This document shows, one piece after another, positions 23,280 through 35,450 of a DNA stretch of 64,000 bases. Numbering within the stretch: position 1 is the first letter of the stretch; each line of letters opens with the position of its first letter. The notes under the pieces were generated by a model. It searched no databases. It was not told the origin of the DNA and was given only the letters and a program-made list of their open reading frames with translations. The translations under genes were made by a program, and so were the position numbers. The stretch lies in contig NW_014578312.1 in NCBI RefSeq assembly GCF_000485595.1, positions 3,162-67,161 on the forward strand, read 5' to 3'. The DNA comes from Priapulus caudatus. Lineage: Eukaryota; Priapulida; Priapulimorpha; Priapulimorphida; Priapulidae.

Positions 23280-24900
23280 AAAACATCGAATCTTTATTAC
23301 GGTGTTCGTGCTTAAAGGTACACTGCAATGTACTTTACAATGTACAATACACTTTAAAAGTACACTGTACAGTACACTGACAGTATATCTTGCACTGTCA
23401 TTATCATAACACCAGAATTAAAATAATCAATACAAAAATTTACTTACATTCTGCAAACAAAATTATTTTAATGTACACTTCCACACTGTCCCAAAGGCCT
23501 ATATTAAGATTATATAATACAAGTGCCGCGGAGCGACAGCGCTCATCTAACGTCTACTGCGGTGACTGTGGTGGAGTGGTGGGATTCTAGTAAACCCTGT
23601 TAGTCCCAAATGTGTTCACATACACGCCGAAACAGTGGAATGCACAGGGATGGTATCAGGAACCTTCTCAAGGAATGTTCGTTGGGATCGTTATGAAAGT
23701 TGCCACGAGATGGCGCGTACGTTTAAGTGTCTTCAGATTAAAGATGGAAGCTTCCATCGTACGTAGTAGCAACAACTATTTGCAAGACAGAATAGGTAAG
23801 CACTCATCCATTTACCTACGCAAGCCTACAGGCTGCAATATAGAGAGCTGCCACCTGTAACCAATTAACGCAGGCAAAAACTACACATGCAGTACCACCA
23901 CCACATGCACTGGCAGTGGCCACTGGCAGTGGCATACGTTACATGTAACACACCGACAGTACAGAATGCCATAGAAATTATACGATTTAAGGAGCATAAA
24001 CTTCTTCAACCAAATTTAGCTTTTGAAATTTCACTGTGACATTGTAGCCTCATACATCCAGGCATGTATATATTCTACTAGCAAACCCGGCAGTCAAATT
24101 CTTTCTAACAGACAGTAAACATATCCATGTTTAACCCTCCTCTTGAGGGTCAAACGGTTATCAGACACTTACTCTTCACATGTCAGCAGAAGGTACATTT
24201 CATGGTCCTTTCAATAAAGCTATAAAAATGCTAGGTCACCGCTGAAACAAAAAAGTTTTTCAATCGCTCCGTCAGACCATGTCCTCAGAAAATGTCTAAA
24301 ATCTGCCCTGTGCCCCATTGACTTTGACCTGTGACCTCCAATTTCGGCACAGTGATGGCTTTTCCTACCATGATGCTATACACCGACTATCACGAACCTA
24401 GGTCGAGCCGTTTAGATTTGTGCCGCAATTTTGCATTTCCTCCCCAGGGTTCTCCCTACGTTGCGCAAACGGGGCGCGCGCGCCCCGTTTGGGAAAACTC
24501 CCCCCTGTTTGAATCGTTGCGCCCCGTTTAAATTACCTCCGCCCCGTTTAAATTCCACCACAATAAAAGTTTGCCAGCGCGGGAATCGGTCGTCAAGAAT
24601 TGCCGTTCGACCAGAACATCCCACGCGTGTATTTTTACCGTACCACGCATGCACTGCAGACAGCACACAAGTTAACCTGACAATGCACAGTTAACCTGTC
24701 ACTAACTGTACACTGACTCGGCTATCTTATATATACAAGAACCCCAAATACCGTCTATGGTGTGGTGGCGATTTTACGCATTAATTAGTCGTACGGTAAA
24801 AATACACGCCCCCGGACCCCCCTAGCGACACCACCTTTTATGGTATGTATATAATTTCGATATATACATGTCAGATGAGCTAAAAATATAAATATTGATA
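23280..24900. other. Intron sequence, no exon seen
   Basis: Part of the large intron between 22082 and 24910 of the SGNH-type gene. Short repeats only: TGTACAGTACACT-like motifs (23310-23390), GGCAGTGGC repeats (23910-23935), and three CGCCCCGTTTAAATT-like units (24480-24555) around a GGGGCGCGCGCGCCCC palindrome. Confidence 0.4.
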
Positions 24901-24910
24901 TATTTCTTAC

Positions 24911-25097
24911 TTGTTCTGTGTTGTGAAGTCTACCTTCATCGTTTGAGGATCCACAGTCTTAGATTTCCTGGAGTTCCTCACAATGGGATGCACCATTTTC
25001 CTTCTTGAATTCGGATTTGCTCCACGGATTAGAAGTTGGGTCTGCCTTTGAGGTTTCTTCCACTTCCAGACCAAAGTATATGGACTTGTTTCTCGTT
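24911..25097 (-). CDS. Exon 5 of the SGNH-type gene
   Basis: An open exon between a CTTTATAG acceptor and a GTAAGAAAT donor. It encodes a very basic segment: RETSPYTLVWKWKKPQRQT, then LIRGANPNSRRKMVHPIVRN and SRKSKTVDPQTMKVDF. Incoming phase 1 fits exon 4 (27573) and outgoing phase 2 fits exon 6 (22081). These two phase matches are the best evidence that the exons form one gene. The basic character suggests a nucleic-acid-binding or nuclear segment; this is inference. Confidence 0.65.
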
Positions 25098-25419
25098 CTA
25101 TAAAGAAAATTTACAATAAATGTATCGTTAATACGTTCGAAATGCGGAAGAAAAATCTACAAACTAATAACATTACACTCTGGTCCCTTTATTATACTGT
25201 CCTTTATAACACGGTTTTCCATGATAACACTGTTCATTCTATTGCTCCCAAATTATATATTTCCTATGTAAATGTGTTACAATGGCCTATAAAACACGGA
25301 TTCATTATTTGGCCCCAACATCAATGTTACGTAATAAAGGGACTCTACTGTACTACAGGTAATGATGACTGTAACCCTGAGAAGTTCTGTTAAGAAGTTC
25401 CTTTGGAGGCATCGAATTT

Positions 25420-25530
25420 GGCAATTTACCTCTGACAGCAAGTAAGGCTGCTACTTGCTGTCAGAGGCTGTACCCTCTCACAGCATGTAGCAACACTCTG
25501 ACAGCAAGTCTAGAAAACTGAACGCGTTGA
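25420..25530. repeat. Inverted CTGACAGCAAGT repeats
   Basis: ACCTCTGACAGCAAGTA and its reverse complement TACTTGCTGTCAGAGG are nearly adjacent (about 25430-25470). A further CTCTGACAGCAAGT follows at 25495. Probably a fold-back remnant. Confidence 0.65.
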
Positions 25531-26364
25531 TTATAAGTTATACGGCTAAAAGATAATGATATTGATTAACATATATACAATTATTTCTTTATTATGGTAT
25601 CAAATATGAATAAAACCAAGATGGTACGATTAATATTTAAGTTTTTGTCAATTTAAAATATTTACACAGGGTTCTTGTTAACTTTTGACAAAGCAGGTAA
25701 TTTGACAATGAATAGCAGGTAACTGTTTTTCCGGCACGGACGGTAGGGCGAGCGGCGAAGGCGCGAAGCCTTGCTAGGGGGATCCGAGGGCATGCACCCC
25801 CGGAAAAAAATTCTGATTTGACCCACAAATAGCCTATTTTGATGGGTATGGGTTCTAGAATTTGGTAGTTTAGATAGGAAATATAGTCTTGGGTTGGAAG
25901 TATTTAAAATAAACTTCGTTTTTTCAAATATGGATTAAATATTTTACTGCCTTTAGTGGGAGTTTCTTTCAAATTGATAGCCGGTAACAAATTGCGCGAT
26001 AGGCGGTAAAAATAACCGGTTACCGGCTATTAACAAGAACCCTGTTTACATGTACGGGGGTAATAAAATACAAAAAGTCCAGACACAGAGCAGCAGTGAG
26101 ACACATTGTTAGATTATTTAATCTAACAATTAAAGACTATCTGTCATAGAAATATTGATTTAAATTGCACAATAGTGTGGACTGACTCAGCAGCATACAC
26201 AGGTTTCTGATTTAAATTCCACAGTGACTTAGTAATCGACAAACATTGAAAACATGAAGAATATATATACAAAATACTAGTAGTAAAATCACACTGAACC
26301 GTGGTGATTATTACTATTCCGTGGGATAGGGTGACTGTTTGTACTTGTGTGTATATTTTGTCAG

Positions 26365-26492
26365 GAGCTAATAATTTGTCATTATTAGCTCCTGATTTTG
26401 TGTATATAATTAAGTATCCGATGCTCGGACGAATATCCACGATATATATATATGTGGATACTAGTTCGGTGGCGCTATTCGTCCGAGCATTG
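26365..26492. repeat. Two adjacent hairpins
   Basis: TCAGGAGCTAATAATTTGTC is followed by its reverse complement ending in TTAGCTCCTGA. After it, ATGCTCGGACGAATATCCAC (about 26419) pairs with an inverted GTGGATA...TTCGTCCGAGCAT ending near 26490. The second motif recurs at 27429-27449. Confidence 0.7.
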
Positions 26493-26559
26493 TTGCGCAT
26501 CACTACGAAAGGTTATACACCATAGATTAATTTTGGTACTCGTGTACATATAAGATAGC

Positions 26560-27435
26560 CGAGTCGGTTTAGAGCAAAGATCGTATAGTGCCGGAGGCAC
26601 AAGATAAACCACTCATGCGAAATCACGTGCAATGACGTGTAGTACACAATGGAGTGCCACGTCCGCCATTTTAGGAAGCAAAACCCGCTCCGCGTCTGTT
26701 TGATACATAGAAATAATATGGATAACCATGGTTAATATATATATATATATTATAATATAATGGAATAGATAATATTTTTATGCCAATAGCTGTATCAAAT
26801 CTCTCATTCAAGTGTACAAAAATCTAACAATAATTCATAATCGGATGTTACTATGTTAGTATGTACACAGTGCAGTGGTGTAGTGTCAGACAGTGGTACA
26901 GTACACAGGCACATCATTGGACCGTCTCAAACAAATAATGGTAAATAAACACTAAATGTATCTACTATCAAAGTATTAATGTTTCTCTACTCTATTTCGC
27001 CTATTATTGTCGATAACTTGCTGTAAATGCCGTTTAAAGCACACCGTACGTACGCCCTGTGCACAAACAACAAGAATAAGAGAGCCACTGCACTGCCACT
27101 GGTACTACATGTTTCAACGAAGATTGCACAACTCTTTCACGATGGATTTCGACAAAAAAGAATGTTTTCTCACCTTTCCGTATTCTTGGGGAACCTGAAG
27201 AAAGACAGGTTGGGCTTACACTGATGATTCGAGCAATTTACAGCAGAACAGTAAGCTGAGCTGACAGCACACAGCACAGTAGCAGATACAGCAACATCCG
27301 GGAACTTCGTGTGAACTTGCTTCCTAAAATGGCGGTTGTGGCGACCCATGACCTACTACGCTATGATTGGAGAGTGGTTTATCTTGTGCCTCCGGCACTC
27401 TACAATCTTTGGTTTAGAGTATAATCCGATGCTCG
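26560..27435. mobile_element. Fold-back element (~875 bp)
   Basis: The left arm has GTGCCGGAGGCACAAGATAA and CGCCATTTTAGGAAGCAA. The right arm (27305-27410) is its reverse complement with TTGCTTCCTAAAATGGCG and TTATCTTGTGCCTCCGGCAC. The interior 26940-27060 (CTATTATTGTCGATAACTTG) resembles 31230-31280, so this element is related to the fold-back element at 31.1-32.2 kb. No coding capacity. Confidence 0.75.
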
Positions 27436-27572
27436 GACGAATATCCACGTCAGGTACTCGGTGCTACGACGGCATTTACTTGCCGCCGATACAGACTACC
27501 TCTGACGGCAAATGCCATCCCTGCTTTGGAGTCAATATCCATAGAGACATGCATAATGTATTGCTTTAATAC

Positions 27573-27748
27573 CTGATGAACATGACGGTTTCTTGGAGCA
27601 CATCGTTGAATAGAGTGGCCTGTCACTGGCAAGGTCCTTCCTCTTCTCAGTGCTCGTAGGTAGGCCTAAGGCTGGAAAGGCCTCATCATAATCATACTCA
27701 GCCTTCGTTACCACTTCATGAACAGCTCTCGGGTGTTTGACATTTTTC
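27573..27748 (-). CDS. Exon 4 of the SGNH-type gene
   Basis: An open exon between a TCTCTTTGTAG acceptor and a GTATTA donor. It encodes KNVKHPRAVHEVVTKAEYDY, then DEAFPALGLPTSTEKRKDLA and a Ser/Cys-rich end. The EAFPALGLPTS string is short and linear-motif-like. Outgoing phase 1 matches exon 5. Its incoming phase (2) does not fit the outgoing phase (1) of exon 3, so a small exon may be missing in between. Function unknown. Confidence 0.6.
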
Positions 27749-27849
27749 CTACAAAGAGAAAAGACTGATTTCAAAATTGAATCGGAGTGGGAGTAAGATG
27801 TCATGTTTCCCCCACATGTATATGTATATATATGTCCCAAGACATATAC

Positions 27850-28000
27850 CACTGTAATCATTCTGGGGGCGGTTTCACGAAGCGTGAGTCCTAATCATGA
27901 TTAACTTCCCGTACTTAAATTGAAGTGACTGTTTCGCAAAGCGTAATTAACTTTAATCATGATTAAGTTAATCACAATATTTAATTCTACTCGGGAGCAT
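27850..28000. repeat. Short inverted and direct repeats (TAATCATGATTAA)
   Basis: TAATCATGATTAA palindromes recur at about 27893 and 27954, each preceded by a GTTTC-C-AAGCGT motif. It looks like the end of a small transposon. Confidence 0.5.
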
Positions 28001-28308
28001 GATTAAATCCACTAATCGTAATTATAGTTGCTAGTACTAGTACTAATTAAAATAGTATAGTAAGTAGTGATGTCGATAATCGATTATACTCGATCATCGG
28101 CTGAACAGTGGCTCAAACCAAGCGCTTGGTTATCAAAATCCATAATCAATTTCATCAAAAAAACAAAAACAAAATCAAAATAAATGTAAAACTTGAAAAA
28201 GAAACTGATGATTATGGCAGTTTGAAACAGAATGGCCCTGAAGATGACTGATCTGCCGCTGTGATCAAATGCATGTAATATGTAATGACCTTGGATGAAA
28301 ATACTCAC

Positions 28309-28476
28309 CAGTTTTCGCCTCCTTGCCGTGCGTTCTAATGCCATCAAAAAAGATTTTGCAGTTTACTGCAATCCTATTTGTGGACGGTGTGGAGGCCATC
28401 ACGACGCATAAGTCTTCCAGATTCTCCTCGAAAATCTCGATGCATGGAAATGAAATGCAGTGCAATGGCAAAAGTT
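28309..28476 (-). CDS. Exon 3 of the SGNH-type gene
   Basis: An open exon between a GATTTTACAG acceptor and a GTGAGT donor. It encodes LLPLHCISFPCIEIFEENLE, then DLCVVMASTPSTNRIAVNCK and FFDGIRTHGKE. Its reading phase does not match exon 2, so a further exon may lie in 28477-29117, or one boundary is wrong. No domain recognised. Confidence 0.55.
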
Positions 28477-29117
28477 CTGTAAAATCACATCAACTTCACA
28501 ACCTTATTCTCAGTTATTATTAATTCGCAACCAAGAGCACAAACTTGAACTTCTTCAGCAAGACTATATTCCATAACAATCCAGTTACTTCGGAGTCTTC
28601 AGCTTGCACAGCTCCGAAATTTTAAATGAAAGCAGTACGCTGAGAACTAGGCAAAAACCCATTGTTTCTGGAGAAACCATATTACAGTGCCTCCTGGTGA
28701 ACATTTGATAACGCGATCTGGCCCGTTAGCCATACAAGACACACCTACCAACTTTCATGAAATATCGGCGATTTATTTCTGGAGGTAGTTTCCTTTACGT
28801 GCATCTGGCCCCTTAGCCATCCAAGCAACATGTACATACATGCTAGTTACATGAAATAATAAATCTACGAGCAAGATGTCTTATAGAATTGAGATTTTTT
28901 CTGTTACATTTGTAACACCTTGACATGTTATGATTGCATCGAATCAATTCCTGGAGACAGATAACAAATTCTTACCTACAGATGGTCCTGGCGACAACAA
29001 GTTTCACCCCTAAAGTGTCTCAATATATGACGACAAAATTTGTTCAATTTGCAACCGTCCATTTGTCCATCCATCCGTCCATCCATGCATCCATCTGACA
29101 AACATTCAAAGCCTTAC

Positions 29118-29245
29118 CTCGCACATTTCATGAAGCAGCTGGTTGGTCTGGTCAATAAGACCATTCATGGTTCCTATGTATGAGGTTTCTTGGATACGTT
29201 CTCTGTTGCTCATTACATGGTAGCTACTCCTTCTTGGTAAGATTC
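29118..29245 (-). CDS. Exon 2 of the SGNH-type gene (GILPRR block)
   Basis: An open exon with a GTAAGG donor. It begins GILPRRSSYHVMSNRERIQE and ends in GLIDQTNQLLHEMCE. In SGNH-fold hydrolases a strand ending in I-L-P-R-R, followed by a helix with N-x-x-L-x-E-x-C, sits after the GTN block. Both are present here in the right order after exon 1. About 25 residues expected between the two blocks are missing, so one exon between 29246 and 33179 was not found. Confidence 0.7.
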
Positions 29246-30110
29246 CTTAAGAAATACAAATTGTTTGAAATAAGGGCTATCCGTTGGTTCTCACTTGTCC
29301 ATTTCCACGGAGGACAAGTAGATCTGGCCAGCAGCTTTTTAGAGCAATTTTTAATCATTTTCTACCATCGCTTCAACTTTGTTAAGACAAGTAATAACTT
29401 AAAATAACTAATTGTGTTACTTTATGTTCTTTCAAGTTTCGGTGCCATTTGAACTGTAGTGAAACTAGGATCTAAAAATTAACAAGTAAGATAATTGACG
29501 CGTCGTAAATTTAATTTGCAGTATTACACATTTCTATATTTCTATGTTTAATCAGGACACGCAAGACAATATCTTGTATTGCTTGTCCTAGCCAGACAGC
29601 AAATTTTTTCCCTTATTCGAACATGAATACAGATACGTATATAGCAGAATAAGAAGGCAACCCCAGGACAGCACGGGGACCTATATATCACTAAGCTATA
29701 TAAACAATGTTTAACATACGAGTGAGCTGAACAACAACTTCGACCTTTTCACGCTGTGCCGGCTCTTAACAATTATTAACTTTTGTAATGCGTTTTGCGA
29801 GATTGGTTGTTGAACAGTGAATCACTTAAACTGTATATCTGAGTCTGTCTCTGAATCATTATTAACAGATAAAATAAATCACAAAGACACAAGGCTTTAT
29901 ACATACCAAGATACTAATGATAAAACAATCTGTCAATTGTCGTCTCATATTTCCTTAAAAGCCGAAGGTCTCCATCACGGCACAATACAGCGGCTCATCC
30001 CCTAAAAAATTAACCATATGTCTACACTTACACGACATTATAAGAGACTAGCGCGATTACCCGGCATTGCCCCGAGGGAAATACGGTGGTACTTACTACA
30101 GTCTGGGACC
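29246..30110. other. Intron sequence, no exon confirmed
   Basis: AT-rich sequence between exons 1 and 2 of the SGNH-type gene. I looked for the missing exon that would carry the helix before GILPRR and could not place it with confidence. Confidence 0.4.
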
Positions 30111-30149
30111 TATAACCCTGCCCTAACCCTGGGCACAGTTCCGGTTATT

Positions 30150-30625
30150 ACCGAAACGTACCCTGAGGCAGTGTATCAGCGAGAGCGAACGCGCTCGAAA
30201 ATGCGAACGTCGCCATCGATGAACGAACGCAGTGCCTCTTGAACGCACACGCGAAGCGCTCGCTGTGCGCAGGCTTTATCACAGATGCGGCCCACCATCG
30301 GAGGGTTACTCAGCAGATTTTGATCGCGAGATTTTAATGTCTTCGAACAAGTACTGTTAAACGAATTAGCAGACGAAATTGATACGAATTGAATTTAGAA
30401 GTAAATGAATGAATGAAAAATGAAATGAAGTTGAAATAGATTGCAAATTGAAGTCAGAAATGTTAGATTCAAATTCGCCAGATTTCCCGTCGCCATCTTG
30501 TAAACAACCCGCGCGCTGAGCGAACAGCCGTTTGAGTTTGCGCGCAAGCGCTTGCGAGCGCTTGCTTGCGCAGTGTCGTTCAGAAAGCGAACGCTCGCGA
30601 GCGTTCGCTCTCCTGAACACGCCTC
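30150..30625. mobile_element. Fold-back element with GAGAGCGAACGC ends
   Basis: The left end, about 30160-30200 (CCTGAGGCAGTGTATCAGCG, then AGAGCGAACGCGCTCG), is mirrored imperfectly at the right end, about 30585-30625 (CGAGCGTTCGCTCTCCTGAA, then CACGCCTCTGGTA). The ends are rich in GCGAACGC palindromes. It lies next to the element at 30626-30805 and appears inserted in it. Confidence 0.55.
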
Positions 30626-30805
30626 TGGTACTATCTAATATGCCGGACTGTATCTCGCCTACTCCACTAACGAGTCTAGGGAGTCGCCTACGCCTACTCC
30701 CTAACCCTAATCCTAACCCTAATCATATCAAATAGTGACCAGGGTTAGGGAGTAGGCGAGTACTACGTTCCGGCAGTACCCTGGGGGACATAGACCCTAT
30801 GAGCC
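30626..30805. mobile_element. Partial copy of the CCAGGGTACGTTCC fold-back MITE
   Basis: The segment with GGTACTATCTAATATGCCGG, a CCCTAA core (30701-30725) and the end GGCAGTACCCTGGGGGACAT matches the complete element at 46250-46496. The left end is missing or displaced by the neighbouring insertion at 30.15-30.62 kb. Confidence 0.65.
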
Positions 30806-31079
30806 GTACTGGGATGTTACCGAGAAAGTGCATATAGGTTCAAGACAATATGCTAGTATTAAAAACATGCAAGTCATTATATATACACACTTTTAAACAT
30901 TTCGAAATTGAATTAAGGTCATTCCAAGTTCCCATAAACTGAACGACGAATGACAAAATAACAAGTAATAATATTACTAATAACAACTAATTGATCGGAG
31001 CATGTGTTAATTCCACACTACATATATAGGCCTACAGTAGCAAGTAGTGTCGTAGGTGTGATCGGTGAATGCAGTCATT

Positions 31080-32170
31080 ATGTAGAGCAAACAAACTATA
31101 TAGGGGAAATTTCAAGTGATCGCTGAGAGCAAATGTCGCTAACACAGGCACTTGAAACGTTTCAATAAAATATAATGCTAAATAAATACGAAATCTAATA
31201 CTAGCACTACAAAATTCTTAATGACAATGTTTCTTTCACCTATTATTGCCGACAGTTTCCTGTCAATTCCGTGTAAATGCTCTATGCACACACACTAACG
31301 CCGCCATTGCTCACTGTGCACAGTGACTGTTAATATATATAGCGATATATATTAATCATGGTTCGTACAGGAAGACTGAATTTTTTTTCAAGGACTTTTC
31401 AAGGACATTTTATCGGAAATTCAAGGACATTTTATCGGAATTCATACACAGAGCAAAACATACCTGGATTAATTTAATAACCCCATTCTTAATCACTGCA
31501 TGTCACGTCTAAAACTTACCTGGATCACATTAATAAACCCTTCTAAACATTGTCACTTCTACAACATACCTTGATTTACTGACTGATTTTACTGACTTAC
31601 TGTAATTTGTGATCATTATTTAACTGTCTATCGTGTCTATAGCTTTTTAAGCTCATTTAACGCAATTTTTATTGAGGTTTACACATTATTGATGGTACAA
31701 AACTTCTTTTTATTACAGGCAATGATTCTTTCTAAAAATTCAAGGACATAAATTTTTATGAAATTCAAGGACATTTTCATGAAATTCAAGGACTTTTCAA
31801 GCACAAAATCAACATTTACTAAATTCAAGTACTTTTCATGAAATTCAAGGACTTTTCAAGCACAAAATCAACATTTACTAAATTCAAGTACTTTTCAAGG
31901 ACTCCCCTCAAATTCAAGGACTTTTCAATGACTGTACGAACCATGTTAATGTAAGCGTGCAACAGTCGCGCCGCGAGAGCAGTGGCATCCGGCAGCGTAC
32001 GTTGGACGTGGGATTTGGACGGAATTTACAGGAAACTGTTGGCGAATAGGTGAAAGAGAGTAGGGCTAGTATAGTAGGCTAGGCATAGTGTAGTAGAGTA
32101 GGCTATAGAAACATTCGTATTTAGTTAGCATTATATTTTATTGAAACGCTTCAAGTGCCTGTGGTCGCTA
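31080..32170. mobile_element. Fold-back element interrupted by a second MITE
   Basis: The left arm (about 31129-31190) contains CAGGCACTTGAAACGTTTCA, then AATAAAATATAATGCTAA. The right arm (about 32110-32170) contains its reverse complement. The centre of the element was later invaded by the MITE at 31358-31945. Part of the arm also resembles the element at 26.56-27.44 kb. Confidence 0.7.
31358..31945. mobile_element. MITE with CATGGTTCGTACAG ends
   Basis: CATGGTTCGTACAG at the left is inverted as CTGTACGAACCATG at the right. TTAAT flanks both ends, consistent with a short target duplication. The interior repeats AATTCAAGGACTTTTCAAG-type units near both ends. Non-autonomous; the superfamily cannot be fixed without the transposase. 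Confidence 0.8.
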
Positions 32171-32764
32171 ATAGTAATACTGTACATCATGTGATATGCG
32201 ATATTATGTATGTAATAGGAAAATATACGATATTGTTGCGTTTACTCACGTTTCACAACAAATACTATACAACAACAATAGTAGACATATTGACTTGCCT
32301 TCTTGTATGTTTTTTAAACACTGATAATGTGTCTATTCGATGGATTAGCTAGATTTGTAATGATAACATATAATTTCTGCTTATACCCAATATTTTCCGC
32401 TGGCGTCGTTTTACCCATAATGCGTTGCGCGGTTGCTGTGCGATGAACATATATGACGTATGCATAGCTATTTATTTATTATGTATTTATTGAAGATAAC
32501 ATAATGAACATGATTAACATATAAGAAGTCAACATAATAAGAATTAATTTAAAGTTAATTTTAACTAAAAACAAAAAGAGGTGACATTTGAATTCTCTCA
32601 AACGTCTCCCAACATTTGTTGATTGATGTCGCACGGACGTCGAAATCACATCAATCGACGTTATGTTCTAAAAACGATCAATATACCGATGTCGACTCGA
32701 GGTGCTGTTGCCCACTGGGGGAGGGGGACGGAGACGGGGGGGGGGGTCCGCAAACGAAGGGTCG

Positions 32765-32940
32765 GACGTTCTAAAAACGTTTTTAAAACGTCCGCAAAAA
32801 CCTAAATTTAGCGGAAAATGTTGGACCAAAGTGGACGTTCTAAGAACGTTTTTTAAACGTATGCAAAAAACCTAAATTTTGCGGGAAATGTTACGTCCAA
32901 AATGGACGTTTTAAGAACGTTTTTAAAACGTTTGATAAGG
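32765..32940. repeat. ~70-bp minisatellite built on ACGTTCTAAAAACGTTTT
   Basis: Three units, each with GGACGTTCTAARAACGT, a TTTAAACGT block, GCAAAAACCTAAATTT and GCGGAAAATGTT. Each unit contains an internal ACGT-centred palindrome. Confidence 0.8.
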
Positions 32941-33019
32941 GCGAAGACGAAACAGGACCTAAAAAGAACGTCCATAAGACGTTTTTTGGACGTTCAGTGT
33001 TACCTGGGATGTCGCTAAG

Positions 33020-33130
33020 AGATGATTGCATTGTCGCCGGGTGGCGCACACGTGGCGATTTTTATCAACAGTGCTGTCGATAAAAGTCGCCGGTACTGTC
33101 GATAAAAATTGCCACGTGTGCGCCGGGCTT
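33020..33130. repeat. Hairpin element with GGCGCACACGTGGC arms
   Basis: GCGCACACGTGGCGATTTTT and its reverse complement AAAAATTGCCACGTGTGCGC are separated by about 55 bases holding a second pair, TATCAACAG/CTGTCGATA. Confidence 0.8.
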
Positions 33131-33179
33131 TAGGGCAGCTAAATTAGGTCTAAAAATTGCCTTAGGCTAGGCTATTTAC

Positions 33180-33393
33180 CTGAATGAGGTTATTTGTTCC
33201 AGCATGCAACACAATAAATGTCGCTCCTTTAAGCAGCCGATGCAGTCTGTTCTCCTCACCACCAACATCCAGAACTTGGCCCACAGTCGCACCAGAGGAG
33301 ACGAACAAGTTCTTCCCATCTATGACGTCGACCACGGTTCCATCAGCTGCTGAGCATCGACAGTAACCGCCAAGGTACTTGAGTATAGAGTCA
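33180..33393 (-). CDS. SGNH-hydrolase-type exon (GDS and GTN blocks)
   Basis: The first recognised exon of the SGNH-type gene, bounded by a TTTTTGTTTTTCAG acceptor and a GTAAAT donor. With the G completed from the previous exon it reads GDSILKYLGGY, the block I nucleophile motif with its Ser. Then comes SSGATVGQVLDV, the oxyanion Gly region, and FIVLHAGTNNLIQ, the block III Asn. Family members hydrolyse esters or act as acyl transferases; many invertebrate copies are divergent. The catalytic Asp-x-x-His block would lie further on and I did not find it, so activity is uncertain. Upstream exons are outside or unrecognised. Confidence 0.75.
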
Positions 33394-33399
33394 CTGAAA

Positions 33400-34600
33400 A
33401 ACAAAAACGGCGAAGCAGCAGCAGAACCAGACATCTCAGAAACACATGAAAGCTTAGACATAACCATACTACCCAGTTTTTACACAAAAAATAAGAGAAA
33501 ACAACTCTGAAAAATGTGAAAGAAAGATGGCGGAAATTTGCTGTCTAGTCTTGTAGACACGCGGTCGCTGAAATTCAATCAATTTTTTTTAAACAAGCAA
33601 ATGAACGTTCTCAGACTGCAGGTATTCGGATTCTCTGGCAATTTATCTCACAGGATATATCGAGTTCACGTGGTTTTATAACTCCTTGATTGCAAATTCG
33701 ATGGAAATAGCAGAGATAGATGTGAAATCGAACTTCTGCTATGGACGCACGGCAAGGAGAGGAAGGAAGCGCATGGGCCAATGGTTAACGCGGCAGTGGC
33801 GCCATGGCATGTGTGAATCAACCAATGCTGTGTTACTGTTAGCATTGTGTTAGCATAATTGCGTAACAACAACATGCTCACTATGATGAATATCATTAAT
33901 GTTTATAACATAGATGGTTTATAAGTTGTTTAATATTTTATTAAATATTAAAATATTAATGGTAATAATTAATAAGTAAATAGAACAGTTTTGCTTGATT
34001 TTTTATTAATAAAATACTTAATTCCTATCAAATTTCTGGTAATAAACAAATGAAATGCCTTTACTTGGCTTTTTATAATCTTTTTTTAATGGTATATATG
34101 ATTATACCTTAGACAATTCAAGAGTAGCTAGCTGGTCAGCATTAAACATAGATGCAATTCTGTTTCACTGTCTTCAGTTTTTTTCCCCAATACATTGTTT
34201 CTGAAAGCATACATCGAAGAAACAATAAAAACTCAGAATAATTATATTTAAAATATATATATAGCTGCATGCTTCCATTTTGAGTAACTGCATGGGTTGC
34301 CACGATGTCTCTTTATTCAGCCACTTCTGTATTATACAATATTCCCATCTAGTTCTGATTGTAAAAGAAATAATTAAAGTTGGGATCTAATTATTTTTCT
34401 GATTTCAAGATGTTTTGTATCAGTTGTAGGGTCGCCAATGCCAGCTCCACCATCATTACTATGGTATGCTATATATATGTATGCTTGTATACTAGGGATC
34501 TACTGTTGCTATGTTGTCGAAATTAAATTATACATCAATATATCAATTTATTATTTAGTATTTATTTGAAAGTTGCAACACCATGTACCATGCAGAAATA
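33400..34600. other. Intergenic, no gene seen
   Basis: AT-rich sequence without a supported frame on either strand. It ends where the displaced USP19 block begins near 34.62 kb. Confidence 0.4.
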
Positions 34601-35019
34601 AGCAAACGAAATTAACTAAACTATGACTAGTAAGAGCGGGCTGCACTTATAACAGCTCACCTTGAGTTTCGATGGAGGGTAGGAGCGGTGAGTGCCGGGA
34701 CCATAGAACCTTGACCAACACAGCAAACGACTGACCGCATAGAAGCATTCGCATGGAGCGAGCGAGTGAGGGGGGACAAGGGGTAAAACGGGCTGCACTC
34801 ATGGCTTACCTTAAGTTTCGATGGAGGATAGGAGCAGTGAGTGCCGGACCATAGAACCTTGACCAGCACAGCGAACGCGATGGCCAGCTTGCCTCCTGTG
34901 CCAAGCGGGTTTTTCCGCTGTTAATCCGTTCTGGATACCCTTCCCTCTGCAACGACAACACCGAACATCCACACTCGGCTGTTACACTTTGAAACGTCCT
35001 TGTATAAGCAGTTTTAAGT

Positions 35020-35450
35020 TTGAACACGCATAGTGTTCACGCACCTAGAAAGGTGATCAGCTGACTAGAGTTTTTAGCCACTTGAACACACCACATCTCT
35101 ATTTAGACAAGTGCTGCCCGAATTTACGTTTTAAGCGCTTTGAGCACGACCATTGTTCACCTTGGAAGTAATTGCTGAATTCACAGATAAAGGTTTGAAA
35201 ACGCATGCTGTTCACCAAGGAAGTGAGCCCTAAACTCACATGTGGCACATAACATGGCTCGTTGTTGCCACTCAGGAAGTGATACGCTGAACATTAACGC
35301 TTTTTAGGTTTTGGAACACGACCCATTGCCGGTCCTGTGTTCCGCGGACCACCATAGGCAAGTGATCGCAGACATTTGCGGGTCAGTTTGAACACACGCG
35401 CGTTGTTCGCTCACAGTAGGAAGTGATCGCGCGAACTCTCGCATGTGTTC
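35020..35450. repeat. ~60-bp minisatellite in the displaced USP19 intron
   Basis: GGAAGTGATCRCTGAA and GAACACGCATTGTTCAC motifs recur about seven times. The same array is present at 51040-51460. Confidence 0.7.

Noticed and set aside
29118-33393. SGNH exons as a CR1-type retrotransposon ORF1 (which can carry esterase and PHD domains)
   Set aside because: The segments are separated by introns with good splice sites, and three downstream exons agree in phase; retrotransposon ORFs are not spliced.
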